Source: Pseudarthrobacter sp. fls2-241-R2A-127
Lineage (GTDB): Bacteria > Actinomycetota > Actinomycetes > Actinomycetales > Micrococcaceae
Length of the DNA: 48,074 nt
Assembly: GCF_030209355.1 (NCBI RefSeq)
Contig: NZ_JARVSF010000028.1
Location: forward strand, 1-48,074
Direction: 5' to 3'
The notes beneath the pieces are model-generated. The model saw nothing but the letters and a program-made list of their open reading frames with translations. It was not told the origin of the DNA and ran no database searches. Made by a program: the position numbers and the translations under genes. The stretch's first letter is position 1. Each line of letters opens with the position of its first letter. This document shows, one piece after another, positions 1 through 8,628 of this stretch.

Positions 1-78
1 GACGCCAGCGCCAGCGGGGTGGCTCTGCCCAACCACTGGGCAGCAGACGCCAGCGGCAGCGGGATGGCCCGTTACCAC
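1..78 (-). CDS. Possible 5' end of next gene of Tad operon (partial)
   Basis: A reading frame opens with GTG at 78 (minus strand), 5 bases after the stop of the TadE-like gene, and stays open for 26 codons to the window edge. In the related actinobacterial locus (M. tuberculosis Rv3655c-Rv3654c) the TadE-like gene is followed by a second small secreted TadE-like protein, so a gene is expected here. The 26 residues visible contain no recognisable motif and no Shine-Dalgarno sequence is evident, so the start and even the frame are uncertain. Confidence 0.3.
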   Translation of the reverse strand, partial: MVTGHPAAAGVCCPVVGQSHPAGAGV

Positions 79-83
79 CCCCG

Positions 84-569
84 TCACCGGTTTCCCTTGC
101 CGTCGGTCAGGCCGCCGCCGTTACCGGTCCCGCCTGCGGCTCCGGTACCCGGTGCCTCACTCCGTGTTGAGGCGCGTGCGGTGAGAGTCCACGGAATGGA
201 TGCTCCCAGCGGCCCCGACACATGGTCGGTGACGGTGATGCTGAACCATTCGCCGTCGGCCGCAATGGAGGCGGCTGCCGATCCGCCGGCAAGGGTCCTT
301 ACTGTCCGTTCCACGGCGCCGGGGTCTTCGCCCCGGGCCAGGGCCCGGGCACCGGCGCGGGCTCCCTCTTCGATCCGCAGTTGGGTCATGCCTGCGGCGG
401 CTCCTGCGAGCAGCATGGCAAGCAAAGCCAATACGGCCGGCAGCGCCACGGCAAACTCAGCTGTGACCGCGCCCCCGGCACTGCCCGGGACCACCCCAGG
501 GTGGACCATCGTGGCCGACGCTCTCCTCCCTGAGCTGCGGTGGCGCCACGCCCACAACACACCTGTCAC
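84..569 (-). CDS. TadE-like pilus assembly/minor pilin protein
   Basis: 161 residues, probable minor pilin of the actinobacterial Tad system (the helicase/secretion-neighbourhood TadE-like family, M. tuberculosis Rv3655c type). After a short basic N-terminus there is a prepilin-like motif in which Gly-Ala-Val-Thr-Ala-Glu-Phe precedes one hydrophobic helix (about residues 34-62); Glu at +5 after Gly is the typical Flp/TadE processing site. The rest is an extracytoplasmic domain of about 80 residues and a Gly-rich tail. Its ATG overlaps the TGA of the upstream pilin gene by 4 bases (566-569), implying translational coupling. Family assignment rests on the motif, size and position. Confidence 0.8.
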   Translation of the reverse strand: MTGVLWAWRHRSSGRRASATMVHPGVVPGSAGGAVTAEFAVALPAVLALLAMLLAGAAAGMTQLRIEEGARAGARALARGEDPGAVERTVRTLAGGSAAASIAADGEWFSITVTDHVSGPLGASIPWTLTARASTRSEAPGTGAAGGTGNGGGLTDGKGNR

Positions 570-946
570 GGCAATGCCAGCGCGGTCCGGATCAGGTTCA
601 GCAGGAAGCCGCGTACTTCATCGCTGCGAAGGATGAACACGAGCAAGCCCGCAAAGCCGACGGCCGCCAGCGTGGCGATGGCATACTCCGCCGTGGCCAT
701 GCCCGCTTCCGAGCCCAGCAGCCGGGCCCTGCGCCGGTTCCCACCACGAGGGTGGACCGATCCCGGGTAAAGCTCCACGACATTGCCGGTTGCGGCCTCA
801 GAGCCATGCCGGGCGGAACCGGTGTGCGCAGGGGCGTGCCCGGTGCCGCCGGCGGCCGCTCCTTGTCCGCCCTGTGGGGTCCCGGCCTTGGCGGAGTCAG
901 CGGGGGCCGTCGTTTCGGCGGAGAAGCGCTGGTGGTTGATGGACAT
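566..946 (-). CDS. DUF4244 Flp-like pilin with long leader
   Basis: 126 residues. The C-terminal 45 residues carry a Flp-type prepilin signature: Gly82 followed by Met-Ala-Thr-Ala-Glu87-Tyr88 and a hydrophobic helix, matching the DUF4244 family (Rv3656c type), the likely major pilin. The leader before the cleavage Gly is 82 residues of Ala/Gly/Thr-rich hydrophilic sequence, much longer than the 10-30 residues usual for Flp pilins. The start is supported by AAAGGAA about 5 bases before ATG at 946, so the long leader seems real. A 163-base gap separates it from tadC, unlike the overlaps elsewhere in the operon, so it may be expressed from its own promoter or at a different level. Confidence 0.8.
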   Translation of the reverse strand: MSINHQRFSAETTAPADSAKAGTPQGGQGAAAGGTGHAPAHTGSARHGSEAATGNVVELYPGSVHPRGGNRRRARLLGSEAGMATAEYAIATLAAVGFAGLLVFILRSDEVRGFLLNLIRTALALP

Positions 947-966
947 GTGCGTTCCTTTCGTGGGTT

Positions 967-984
967 GCCGGGATGTTTCCCGGC
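967..984. other. Short hairpin in tadC-pilin gap
   Basis: Perfect 7-base-pair stem GCCGGGA/TCCCGGC with a 4-base loop, in the only sizeable gap of the Tad operon, just upstream of the pilin ribosome binding site. No T-run follows on either strand, so it is more likely an mRNA processing or stability element than a terminator. Function inferred only. Confidence 0.3.
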
Positions 985-1109
985 TGTCTCGACTCTTCCC
1001 GGCGGCGCTGCGGCCGGTAAGGGATGGGGTGCGCTAAGTGGAAAAGCCGGGCCGCCGCCCTCTTGTGGAGGAAAAGACCACGGTGACCGGGATGAGCAGG
1101 GCGGCCGGT

Positions 1110-1715
1110 CTAGGATCCAGATGGAACCAAGGCGAGCAGTACCGGGACGACGCCCAGGCAGATGAAGGCAGGCAGCGAGCACAGGCCCAGCGGGACCACC
1201 AGCTTGACGCCGAGCGACGCTGCGCGTTTTTCTGCCGCCCGGAACCTCTCCCGCCGGAGCCTTGCCGCCTGCGCGTACAGGATCGCGGATGAGGGTGCGC
1301 CGGTCAGCGCGGCAAACCCCAGGGCATCCCGGAGCTCCAGGACCTCAGGGAGCCGAACGGCCGAGCTGCGCCACGCCGTCTCCCAGTCGGCGCCGATGGC
1401 CAAGGCGGAGACCACCGGGCGCAGGGAGTCCCGGTACCGGGGTGCGGCCGAAGCGGCCACCAGTTCCAGCGAGCGCCCGATCCCGGCCCCGGCATCAAGC
1501 ATCGCCGCCACCAGTTCGAGCATCATGGCCGTGTCCTTGAGGCCGGTACCGCGGTGGATGCCGGTCCCCGCCGCAGCGGCCTTGTGGTTCCCGGGCGAGG
1601 CATCCAGGCGCAGATGCTGGAGGCGCCGGCGAGGCCGGCTGTGGCCGGAACAGGCAAGCCACGCAGCCGCTGCCAGGAGGAGGAACAGGGCCAGCCCATG
1701 CCATGCCGGCATCAT
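1110..1715 (-). CDS. TadC-like type II secretion F-domain membrane protein
   Basis: 201 residues, inner-membrane platform protein of the Tad secretion system (T2SSF domain, Rv3657c type). It begins with a hydrophobic segment (about residues 5-22), has a central T2SSF-like helical region rich in Leu/Ala, and ends with a long hydrophobic C-terminal pair of helices. The frame is open further upstream, but ATG at 1715 was chosen because it overlaps the TGA of the tadB-like gene (1712-1714), the same 4-base coupling seen through this operon. It is shorter than proteobacterial TadC (about 300 residues), as is usual in actinobacteria. Confidence 0.8.
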   Translation of the reverse strand: MMPAWHGLALFLLLAAAAWLACSGHSRPRRRLQHLRLDASPGNHKAAAAGTGIHRGTGLKDTAMMLELVAAMLDAGAGIGRSLELVAASAAPRYRDSLRPVVSALAIGADWETAWRSSAVRLPEVLELRDALGFAALTGAPSSAILYAQAARLRRERFRAAEKRAASLGVKLVVPLGLCSLPAFICLGVVPVLLALVPSGS

Positions 1716-2509
1716 GGCCCCGACTCCGCGGCGGCTGAAACGAGCCGGGCGGACCACGCCCTGCCCGCCGCGGTAAGGATCACGCCGCCCACCAGCGCGG
1801 CCAGTCCCAACGGAGTGCCCAGCAGTGTGGCTAACGGATCGACCCCCAAGGCTGCACCCAGTCCGAGTCCCATCAGCGGCAGCCAAGTCAGCAGGCGGAC
1901 CGTGGCCCTGGGCCCGGCGAGGGCTGTCTGCCTGGCGGCGTCGGAATCCTCCGCTGCATCCAGCTGCGCCGCGAATCTGGTCAGCACGTCAGCAAGCGGG
2001 CATCCGCTGGCTTCAGCGATATCAAGGCAGGCTGCCAGCTCAGTCCATGTTCCGGCTTCACCGTCGCGGCCCGGGAATGCGCTGGGAAGCACCCGACGGA
2101 TGGCTTCCGATACCGGAGCCCCGGTAGCCGCGGCTGCACGCGCCGAGGCCAGGACTGTGGTTGACCCCGGCGACAGTACGGGCCCGTCGGGGCGTGCGGC
2201 AGCCTGGAGCCGCCTCGCCTGTTCCCCGGGGACGCCGTACACGGTCCACAGTTCGTCCCAGAGCCGTGCCGGCGTGCGCCCGCCCTTGAGCAGTGCCGCC
2301 AGCTGCTGCACCACCAGGGTGAGGCCCAGTCCGCGCTGGCCGCGTGAAGTGCGCCCGGGCCGCCGGAACCCCGGCAACATCCTGCGCCGCGGGGAACGTT
2401 GTCCGCCCGGGGAATTCCGCGCCACCGACCGCAGCCTTGCCGCAGCATGCAGCTGCGGCCTGAGGAGCAGCATGGCGGTGCAAAGGAGCACCGCCAGGAA
2501 GAGAGTCAC
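1712..2509 (-). CDS. TadB-like type II secretion F-domain membrane protein
   Basis: 265 residues, second membrane platform subunit of the Tad system (T2SSF domain, Rv3658c type). One N-terminal hydrophobic helix (about residues 3-18), a central cytoplasmic region with the T2SSF pattern, and two C-terminal hydrophobic segments are visible. The start is GTG at 2509, overlapping the TGA of tadA in GTGA; the same frame is open upstream by about 117 codons, but that part lies within tadA and has the Arg/Gly/Pro composition of a shadow frame. Works with the ATPase encoded immediately upstream. Confidence 0.8.
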   Translation of the reverse strand: MTLFLAVLLCTAMLLLRPQLHAAARLRSVARNSPGGQRSPRRRMLPGFRRPGRTSRGQRGLGLTLVVQQLAALLKGGRTPARLWDELWTVYGVPGEQARRLQAAARPDGPVLSPGSTTVLASARAAAATGAPVSEAIRRVLPSAFPGRDGEAGTWTELAACLDIAEASGCPLADVLTRFAAQLDAAEDSDAARQTALAGPRATVRLLTWLPLMGLGLGAALGVDPLATLLGTPLGLAALVGGVILTAAGRAWSARLVSAAAESGP

Positions 2510-3810
2510 AGGCCTTTCCCGGAATCCAGCCCCAGCCGGGCTGCGAGCGCAGGCCACGCCGGGCCCGGTTTTCCGGATTCCTCCACGGCCGGCACCACGC
2601 CAAGACCTTCGGGACCATCGCCAAGGAGTCCCACGCAGAGGACTTCCCTTCCCCGGGGCGTCCGGCCGAGGTGGATGACCACGTCCAATGCGCTGGCCGC
2701 CTGGAGCCGAACGGCCTCGGGTCCCAATCCGGCCAGCGCCCCGAGTGCTGTCAGCCTGGCCGGGACCGCTGTTGCGGTGTTGGCGTGGATGGTTCCACCG
2801 CCACCGCTGTGGCCGGTGTTCATCGCGGTGAGGAGCTCGCGCACCTCGGGCCCCCGGCACTCGCCGACCACCAGACGATCCGGACGCATGCGCAACGCCT
2901 GCCGGACGAGTTCCCCGAGGTCCACTGCGCCGCCGCCTTCAAGGTTTCCGTGGCGCGATTCAAGGGCCACAACGTGCGGGTGGACCGGGTTGAGCTCGGA
3001 CGCATCCTCGATCAGGACGAGGCGTTCGTCCGGCGCACACAGCCCCAACAGGGTGGACAGCAGGGTGGTCTTGCCGGAACCGGTGGCCCCGCTGACCAGG
3101 AAGCTCAACCTCCTGGCCACCACTCCCTCAAGGACTGTCTGCACCCGCTGGCCGAACATTCCGGCCGCTCGCAACTCGTCCATGGTGAAGACCCGCTCCC
3201 GGCGGATCCGGATGCTCAGCAGCGTCCCGGACGTGGAAACCGGCGGCAGCACGGCGTGGACCCGGTAGCCGCCGGCGAGCCTTACATCGACGCACGGTGA
3301 GCCGTCGTCCAGGCGCCGGCCGCCTGCCGCGACGAGCCTGCCGGCCAGTGCCCGCAGCTGGGCTTCACTGTCGAACTGCACGGAGACCCGCTCGATGCCC
3401 CGTCCCCGGTCAACCCAGACAGAGCCCGGCGCGTTCACGAAGATGTCCGTCACGGCCGGGTCCCGGGTGAGTTCCTGAAGCGGTCCCAAACCGTTGAGCT
3501 CAGCGCTGATCCGCTCCACCGCGGCCAGTGACCCGGCGGTACCCAGCAACTTGCCGGTGGCCTGGACCGCCGCAGCCACCCGTGAGGGGGTCACGGCTCC
3601 GGCCTCAGCCATCATCGACTCACGGACCGATTCCAACAGTCCGGCGTCCACTGCCCTTCCGGTCGCTGCTGTTTCATCCGGCCGCCCGGCGCGGGCCGAC
3701 ATGTTGGTTTCCAGGATCCGGGCGCTCCGCCGTGCCCCGGCGTCTCCCCGCGCCGATCCGCTGCCCGATTGCCGCTCCGTGAATCCGGGGGTTCCCGGCG
3801 GGCGCCTCAT
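2506..3810 (-). CDS. TadA-family secretion ATPase
   Basis: 434 residues, hexameric ATPase powering pilus assembly (TadA/CpaF, T2SSE superfamily; the helicase/secretion-neighbourhood ATPase family, Rv3659c type). An N-terminal helical domain is followed by the RecA-like domain with Walker A GATGSGKTT, an Asp box (LIEDASEL), the Walker B-like stretch MRPDRLVVGECRG and a His box ending in GTIHAN, all in the expected order. ATG at 3810 overlaps the stop of the CpaE-like gene. All catalytic motifs are intact, so this is expected to be an active ATPase. Confidence 0.93.
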   Translation of the reverse strand: MRRPPGTPGFTERQSGSGSARGDAGARRSARILETNMSARAGRPDETAATGRAVDAGLLESVRESMMAEAGAVTPSRVAAAVQATGKLLGTAGSLAAVERISAELNGLGPLQELTRDPAVTDIFVNAPGSVWVDRGRGIERVSVQFDSEAQLRALAGRLVAAGGRRLDDGSPCVDVRLAGGYRVHAVLPPVSTSGTLLSIRIRRERVFTMDELRAAGMFGQRVQTVLEGVVARRLSFLVSGATGSGKTTLLSTLLGLCAPDERLVLIEDASELNPVHPHVVALESRHGNLEGGGAVDLGELVRQALRMRPDRLVVGECRGPEVRELLTAMNTGHSGGGGTIHANTATAVPARLTALGALAGLGPEAVRLQAASALDVVIHLGRTPRGREVLCVGLLGDGPEGLGVVPAVEESGKPGPAWPALAARLGLDSGKGL

Positions 3811-4895
3811 GCCGCATCTCCCGCCCGCAGGTCATCGCCGAGCCAATCGAGGGCGGCGGCGGCGAAGCGCCGGATGTTCCGCCGCTTCCCCAGGTCCAGC
3901 AGGCGGCCGGTTTCCGTGGCACCTGGTACGGCGCGCAATTCCGGGATCCTGCCTTGCACCGGCAGCCCAACGGCGTCGGCGATCAGCGAACTGTCCAACG
4001 CCGCCCCGGGACGCGCGCGGACCAGGAGTGCCGCCTCTACCGGCGGAAGCTCCTGCAGCAAGCGCACGGCCGCCACTGCTGCCTTAAGCTGGGCCGGGAC
4101 CACCACCATGATCCGGTCGCAGTCCCAAGCCACCGTGTTCAGCGGCCCCGCGCCCCGTCCGACATCGATGACCACCAGTTCGTAGCCGCGCCGGGCGGCG
4201 TCGAGGACTCCTGCGGTGGCCGCGGCGGGGACCGGGATGGATTGCTCCCGGCTGGCAGGCCACGAGAGGAAGGACAAGCCTCCCGCCGCGGGCAGGGAAT
4301 CCACCAGTTGCACGGGGTCGATGCTGCCCCTGGCCTCAGCGAGGTCCGGCCAACGGAGGCCCGGGGTATCCTCCGCGGCGAGCGCAAGCTCCAGTCCGCC
4401 GCCCCACGGATCGCCGTCAACCAGGAGGACGCGAACGCCCAGCCAAGCGGCGGCCTGCGCAATCCAGATGGCCGCCGTGGTGGCCCCTGCCCCGCCGCAG
4501 CCGCCCGTAATGCCCAGGACCACGCCGCCCGGACCCGGCGAGCGGGACCGGCTGAGGTGGTCTGCCAGCCAGGCCGCAGCGTCCGGCAGCACTGCAACAC
4601 GTTCCGCCCCCAGGGCGGCGGCGAGGTGCCAGAGGCTGTCCCCTTCACCGTCCAGGCCAACCATAACCGCCGGCGTGCGCCGGCGCGGCGGCAACTCCCG
4701 CACGTCGCTGCCCACAAGGACGGCTGCTGCAGCATCCCAATACCGCCCGCCCTCGACGGCATCGGGGACAACACGCAGCTGCGCACCGGCGGCCGCCACA
4801 ATGCGCTCCACCTCGGCACGGAGGACCCCGGAAGAAGTAACCAGCAGGACTTCACCCGTCCCGGGCTGTGGTGCGTTCAACTGGTGCCTGCTCAT
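3807..4895 (-). CDS. CpaE-like / Ssd-like MinD-family protein, first gene of Tad operon
   Basis: 362 residues, member of the actinobacterial CpaE-like family (M. tuberculosis Ssd, Rv3660c) that positions or regulates the Tad machinery. The N-terminal third resembles a response-regulator fold; the P-loop domain starts near residue 120 with GGCGGAGATT, a deviant Walker A lacking the usual signature lysine (KGGxGKT), as is common in this subfamily. A switch-like LLVDGDPWGGG follows. ATG at 4895 was chosen because the upstream open frame runs into the divergent polymerase gene. First gene of the operon; its promoter must lie in the 101-base gap shared with the polymerase gene. Confidence 0.85.
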   Translation of the reverse strand: MSRHQLNAPQPGTGEVLLVTSSGVLRAEVERIVAAAGAQLRVVPDAVEGGRYWDAAAAVLVGSDVRELPPRRRTPAVMVGLDGEGDSLWHLAAALGAERVAVLPDAAAWLADHLSRSRSPGPGGVVLGITGGCGGAGATTAAIWIAQAAAWLGVRVLLVDGDPWGGGLELALAAEDTPGLRWPDLAEARGSIDPVQLVDSLPAAGGLSFLSWPASREQSIPVPAAATAGVLDAARRGYELVVIDVGRGAGPLNTVAWDCDRIMVVVPAQLKAAVAAVRLLQELPPVEAALLVRARPGAALDSSLIADAVGLPVQGRIPELRAVPGATETGRLLDLGKRRNIRRFAAAALDWLGDDLRAGDAA

Positions 4896-4996
4896 GAAGC
4901 CACTCTGGCCACCTCCCACCACACAGATAAGGGAGCAAATCCTGTATGTGGACAACGCGCGTCGGACCGGCCCCGCAAACAGGGCAGAATTGGAGC

Positions 4997-6730
4997 ATGT
5001 ACCTGCTGCTCGCCGCCCATCCCCGCGGCGCGGCCCTCCAGCAGCTGACCCAGGCGGGACTTCCCGAACCGGCCAACCCCGAACCCCGGCCGATGGCACT
5101 GACTGACCTGGCCGCCGTCGTCCGCGAAATGGAAGCCCGGCGGCCCGGCGGCCAGCCGCCGCGCTGGATCTGGCACCGCACGCAGGACTGGTACCCCGCA
5201 CTGCTCGCATCCGGTGTCGAAGTGGAGCGTTGCTACGACGTCAGCCTCTGCGGCAACATCCTGGCTTTTTCGCAGTTCAGCGCGCACACGGAGTACGCCC
5301 GGAACACGGGCCGGGTACCTGTGGAAGATCCGCTGCTTCCCCCGAAAGCGCTGCAGCCGCCGCGTCCCCCGGCGGACCAGGGCGCGCTGTTCGATACCCC
5401 CGCCGCCGGAGCCGCCCCGGGCGGGTCCGTAGACGAGCTCCGCGCCGAATACGCTGCCCAGCAAGCCGCCGTGGCGGCGGTAGACCCGGCGGAAAACCGC
5501 CGGAACCGGCTCCAGCTGCTGCTGGCGGCGGAGTCGGCGGGCGCAATGGTGGCTGCGGAGATGCAGCACGCAGGCGTTCCCTGGCGCGAAGACCTGCACG
5601 AACAAATACTGGCCGGCCACCTCGGTCCCCGCCCCGCCGCCGGACAGCGTCCGCACAGGCTGGAAAAGTTGGCCGCAGAACTGCGCACCCTGCTCAACGC
5701 CCCCGGACTCAACCCCGATTCTCCGCAGGACCTGATGCGGGCCCTGCACCGCAACGGAATCGAGGTGAAGAGCACCCGGAAGTGGGAGCTAAGGGAGTCC
5801 AGCCACCCGGTCATCGAGCCACTGCTGGAGTACAAGAGCCTCTCCCGGCTGCACACCGCCAACGGCTGGTCCTGGCTGGACGCCTGGGTGGACGGCGGCC
5901 GGTTCCGTCCGGAGTACGTGGTGGGCGGCGTGGTCTCGGGCCGCTGGGCTTCCCGCGGCGGCGGCGCTCTTCAGATTCCGCGCCAGGTCCGCGGTGCCGT
6001 CCACGCCGATCCCGGCCACAAGCTCATCGTCGCCGACGCCTCCCAGCTTGAACCCCGGGTCCTGGTGGCCCTCGCGCAGGATTCCTCCATGGCGGAGGCG
6101 GCCAGGGACCAGGACCTCTACGCGGGGATCGCGGCCAAGGGTTTCGGCGGGGACCGGGCCAAGGCGAAGACGGCGCTGCTGGGCGCGATGTATGGGGCCA
6201 CGTCCGGCGAAGCAGGCCGGCTGATGCCGCAGCTGGCACGCACCTACCCACGCGCCGTCGAGTTTGTGGAGCGTGCGGCACGTGCGGGCGAAGCCGGTGG
6301 GACCGTCACCACCAGGCTGGGCCGCAGCAGCCCTCCGCCGTCCGAGCGCTGGTTCCAAAGCCAGCGGTCGGCAACGGCGGAGGAGCAGCGGCGGGCCGAG
6401 TCGATCGCCCGGTCGCGGGGCCGTTTCACACGGAACTTCGTGGTCCAGGGCTCCGCGGCGGACTGGGCGGCATGCTGGCTGGCGGAATTGCGACGACGGC
6501 TGCGCACCCTGCGGGCTGCGGACTTGACGGGGAGCGGTGCCGGCCGGCCCGAACTGGTGTTTTTCCTCCACGACGAAGTGATGGTGCACGCGCCGGCAGA
6601 GCGGGTGGACGCCTGCATCGCCGCCATCGAGGAAGCGGCCAGCGCAGCCAAAGAGCTGTTGTTCGGCCGGATCCCGGTGGAATTTCCCGTGAGCCTCGCG
6701 GTTGTGGATTCCTACGACCTGGCAAAATAG
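4997..6730 (+). CDS. Stand-alone family A DNA polymerase (3'-5' exonuclease/polymerase type)
   Basis: 577 residues, actinobacterial family A polymerase of the bifunctional 3'-5' exonuclease/DNA polymerase type, distinct from the larger housekeeping PolA. Polymerase motif A (VADASQLEPR, Asp347), motif B (K...YG in the segment ending GAMYGATSGE) and motif C (FLHDEVMVHA, Asp526) are present, so polymerase activity is plausible. There is no 5'-3' nuclease domain, and the N-terminal part lacks the clear DxE and YxxxD exonuclease motifs, so proofreading is doubtful. ATG at 4997 has a GGAG only 2 bases upstream; transcription may be nearly leaderless. Probably used in repair. Monocistronic, divergent from the Tad operon. 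Confidence 0.88.
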   Translation: MYLLLAAHPRGAALQQLTQAGLPEPANPEPRPMALTDLAAVVREMEARRPGGQPPRWIWHRTQDWYPALLASGVEVERCYDVSLCGNILAFSQFSAHTEYARNTGRVPVEDPLLPPKALQPPRPPADQGALFDTPAAGAAPGGSVDELRAEYAAQQAAVAAVDPAENRRNRLQLLLAAESAGAMVAAEMQHAGVPWREDLHEQILAGHLGPRPAAGQRPHRLEKLAAELRTLLNAPGLNPDSPQDLMRALHRNGIEVKSTRKWELRESSHPVIEPLLEYKSLSRLHTANGWSWLDAWVDGGRFRPEYVVGGVVSGRWASRGGGALQIPRQVRGAVHADPGHKLIVADASQLEPRVLVALAQDSSMAEAARDQDLYAGIAAKGFGGDRAKAKTALLGAMYGATSGEAGRLMPQLARTYPRAVEFVERAARAGEAGGTVTTRLGRSSPPPSERWFQSQRSATAEEQRRAESIARSRGRFTRNFVVQGSAADWAACWLAELRRRLRTLRAADLTGSGAGRPELVFFLHDEVMVHAPAERVDACIAAIEEAASAAKELLFGRIPVEFPVSLAVVDSYDLAK

Positions 6731-6884
6731 CGCGCCTGGGGCCCGGCAGGAAAACCCGCCTTTGAGACGCAAAGTAACCTACCCGGCGGTAGCTCGACGG
6801 GTCCGGCGACGGCGGTTACAGTCAAAATGGCTGAAGCAGATCCGGTCACTGATGCAACGACGCATACCAGGGAGGTCCCCGTCC

Positions 6885-7073
6885 ATGGCGGGAAGATTTG
6901 AAATACACCGTGTTGGGGACGAGTCCTACCGGCTGCGGCTCACAGACGCCGACGGGAACATCGTCGCGGTTTCTCCGACTTTTCCGTCCCTGACGATGCT
7001 GCGCGACGGCATCAAGGCCGTGCGGGAAAATGCGGCCACGGGCATTGTGGTGGACTTGCGCCGGCAGGCCTGA
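6885..7073 (+). CDS. YegP/DUF1508 domain protein
   Basis: 62 residues forming a single DUF1508 (YegP) unit: an alternating beta pattern with FEIHR, YRLRLTDADGN and a C-terminal helix ending in IVVDLRRQA. The family is usually found as one or two copies of this small domain; its role is not established. ATG at 6885 is preceded by GGGAGG about 9 bases upstream. The stop lies 3 bases from the convergent NUDIX gene. Confidence 0.8.
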   Translation: MAGRFEIHRVGDESYRLRLTDADGNIVAVSPTFPSLTMLRDGIKAVRENAATGIVVDLRRQA

Positions 7074-7076
7074 CGC

Positions 7077-7754
7077 CTAGACCCCCATCGGGTGCAGCCG
7101 GTTCACGTCCCACGGGACGGACCAGCCGAGCTGATCGAACAGCCCGCTCAGCACAATGCCGGTGAACCCCCACACCACCACGCCGTTGACGGTGAAGGCG
7201 GGGCTGTCGAAGGTGCGGCCTGCCCGGTGGACCGTGGCCATCACCCGGTTGTCAGGGTCCAGCAGGTCCCGGACCGGGACGCGGAACACCTGGGCGGATT
7301 CGCCGTAGTCCACCACCCGGACCGGTGACGGTGCATGCCACCAGCCGAGGACCGGCGTCACCAGGAAGTTGCTGTGCGCCAGGCCCAACTCCTGGAGGGT
7401 GCCCAGGACTTCCACGCCGGCCGAATCCAGTCCAGTTTCCTCCTCGGCCTCCCTCAGCGCTGCCGCCACGGGTGTCTCGTCCCGGTCGATGCTGCCGCCG
7501 GGGAAGGCCACCTGCCCCGGATGCGAACCCAGTGTGTGGGCCCGTTCCAGGAGCAGGACGTCCAGGTCTGCCGGGGCCAACGGTTTGCCGGACGCGGCCG
7601 GGACGTCGTCGAGGACGCCGAAAAGCATGAGGACGGCGGCCCGGCGGGCGCGTTCGACATCCACGGTCAGCGCGGCCCAGCGCGGGTCAGGAGGCCCGGC
7701 GGTCCCCGACTGGGCCTGCCGGACCAGCCGGGACAGGTCTTCGCGCGCGCTCAC
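7077..7754 (-). CDS. NUDIX hydrolase, CoA pyrophosphatase type
   Basis: 225 residues. Contains the NUDIX box (Gly87, Glu93, then REAEEETGL at 101-109) immediately preceded by the LLLERAHTL / SHPGQVAFPGG signature that marks the CoA pyrophosphatase (NudL/UPF0035) subgroup, predicted to cleave coenzyme A or its oxidised forms. Its ATG overlaps the TGA of endonuclease III by 4 bases (7751-7754), so the two are co-translated. The pairing of nth with a NUDIX gene resembles the Rv3672c-Rv3674c arrangement. Confidence 0.9.
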   Translation of the reverse strand: MSAREDLSRLVRQAQSGTAGPPDPRWAALTVDVERARRAAVLMLFGVLDDVPAASGKPLAPADLDVLLLERAHTLGSHPGQVAFPGGSIDRDETPVAAALREAEEETGLDSAGVEVLGTLQELGLAHSNFLVTPVLGWWHAPSPVRVVDYGESAQVFRVPVRDLLDPDNRVMATVHRAGRTFDSPAFTVNGVVVWGFTGIVLSGLFDQLGWSVPWDVNRLHPMGV

Positions 7755-8623
7755 GGCGTCCTTGCCTGGGAGGCCATCCGGATCTCGGCGGCCCGGTGCT
7801 GTTCTGACAGGTACTGCTCCAGCAGGGCTTCGTTGCCGGGCGCCAACTCATATTTCAGGAGCTTGGCTGCCTTGGCCGGGTCCGTCTCTCCCATGCCATA
7901 GGTGGGGCACCAGTTGGCAATGGGGCAGGCACCGCAGGCCGGCCTGCGGGCGTGGCATACGCGCCGGCCGTGGAAGATGACCCGGTGGGACAGCACGGTC
8001 CAGTCTTTGCGCTCAAAGAGCCCGGCCACGTCCTGTTCGATCTGCACGGGGTCCTCGGACTGCGTCCAGCCGAACCGCTTGGTGAGGCGGGCGAAGTGGG
8101 TGTCCACGGAGATGCCCGGGACACCGAAGGCGTTGCCGAGCACCACGTTGGCCGTCTTGCGCCCGACGCCGGGCAATGTGACCAGGTCCTTCATCCGGCT
8201 TGGAACCTCGCCGTCGAAGTCGTCCACGAGCCGCGTGCACAGCGCGAGGACATTCTTGGCCTTTGCCCGGAAGAATCCGGTGGGCTTGAGGATGGCTTCA
8301 AGCTCCACCGGGTCCGCTTCGGCCAGGGAGCGGGCGTCAGGCCAGCGGGCGAACAGCACTTTGGTGACCTGGTTGACGGTGACGTCGGTGGTTTGGGCGG
8401 ACAGCACAGTTGCCACGAGCAGCTCGAACGGGTTCCGGAAGTCGAGCTCCGCATGGGCGTAGGGGTATTTTTCGGCCAGGGCCTTGTTGATGCGCCGTGC
8501 CCGCCGCTTCAGTGCCAGCAGGGATTCGGCCGGGACCGCCGGCATGCCGGGAGCCTGGCCGTTGTTGGCGGTTTGCCCGGCGGGGTCATTCCCGCCGGGG
8601 CTGGCCGCCCGGAGCCCGGCCAT
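7751..8623 (-). CDS. nth: Endonuclease III, base-excision DNA glycosylase/AP lyase
   Basis: 290 residues. Removes oxidised pyrimidines and cleaves at abasic sites. The helix-hairpin-helix LPGVGRKTA carries catalytic Lys156, and catalytic Asp174 lies in VDTHFARL. A [4Fe-4S] cluster motif is complete: Cys223, Cys230, Cys233 and Cys239 (C-x6-C-x2-C-x5-C). The N-terminus is about 30 residues longer than in the E. coli enzyme (211 residues), typical of actinobacteria; an internal start is possible. First gene of a pair with the overlapping NUDIX gene. Confidence 0.96.
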   Translation of the reverse strand: MAGLRAASPGGNDPAGQTANNGQAPGMPAVPAESLLALKRRARRINKALAEKYPYAHAELDFRNPFELLVATVLSAQTTDVTVNQVTKVLFARWPDARSLAEADPVELEAILKPTGFFRAKAKNVLALCTRLVDDFDGEVPSRMKDLVTLPGVGRKTANVVLGNAFGVPGISVDTHFARLTKRFGWTQSEDPVQIEQDVAGLFERKDWTVLSHRVIFHGRRVCHARRPACGACPIANWCPTYGMGETDPAKAAKLLKYELAPGNEALLEQYLSEQHRAAEIRMASQARTP

Positions 8624-8628
8624 GGACG

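Noticed and set aside
124..300. Frameshift suspicion in the TadE-like gene because of overlapping open frames
   Set aside because: The main frame is uninterrupted, carries the prepilin motif and has coupled start and plausible stop; the other frames are GC-driven shadows.
2399..3300. Plus-strand open frames across the tadA gene
   Set aside because: Antisense to a complete TadA ATPase with intact motifs; composition is Arg/Ser/Pro-rich without known domains.
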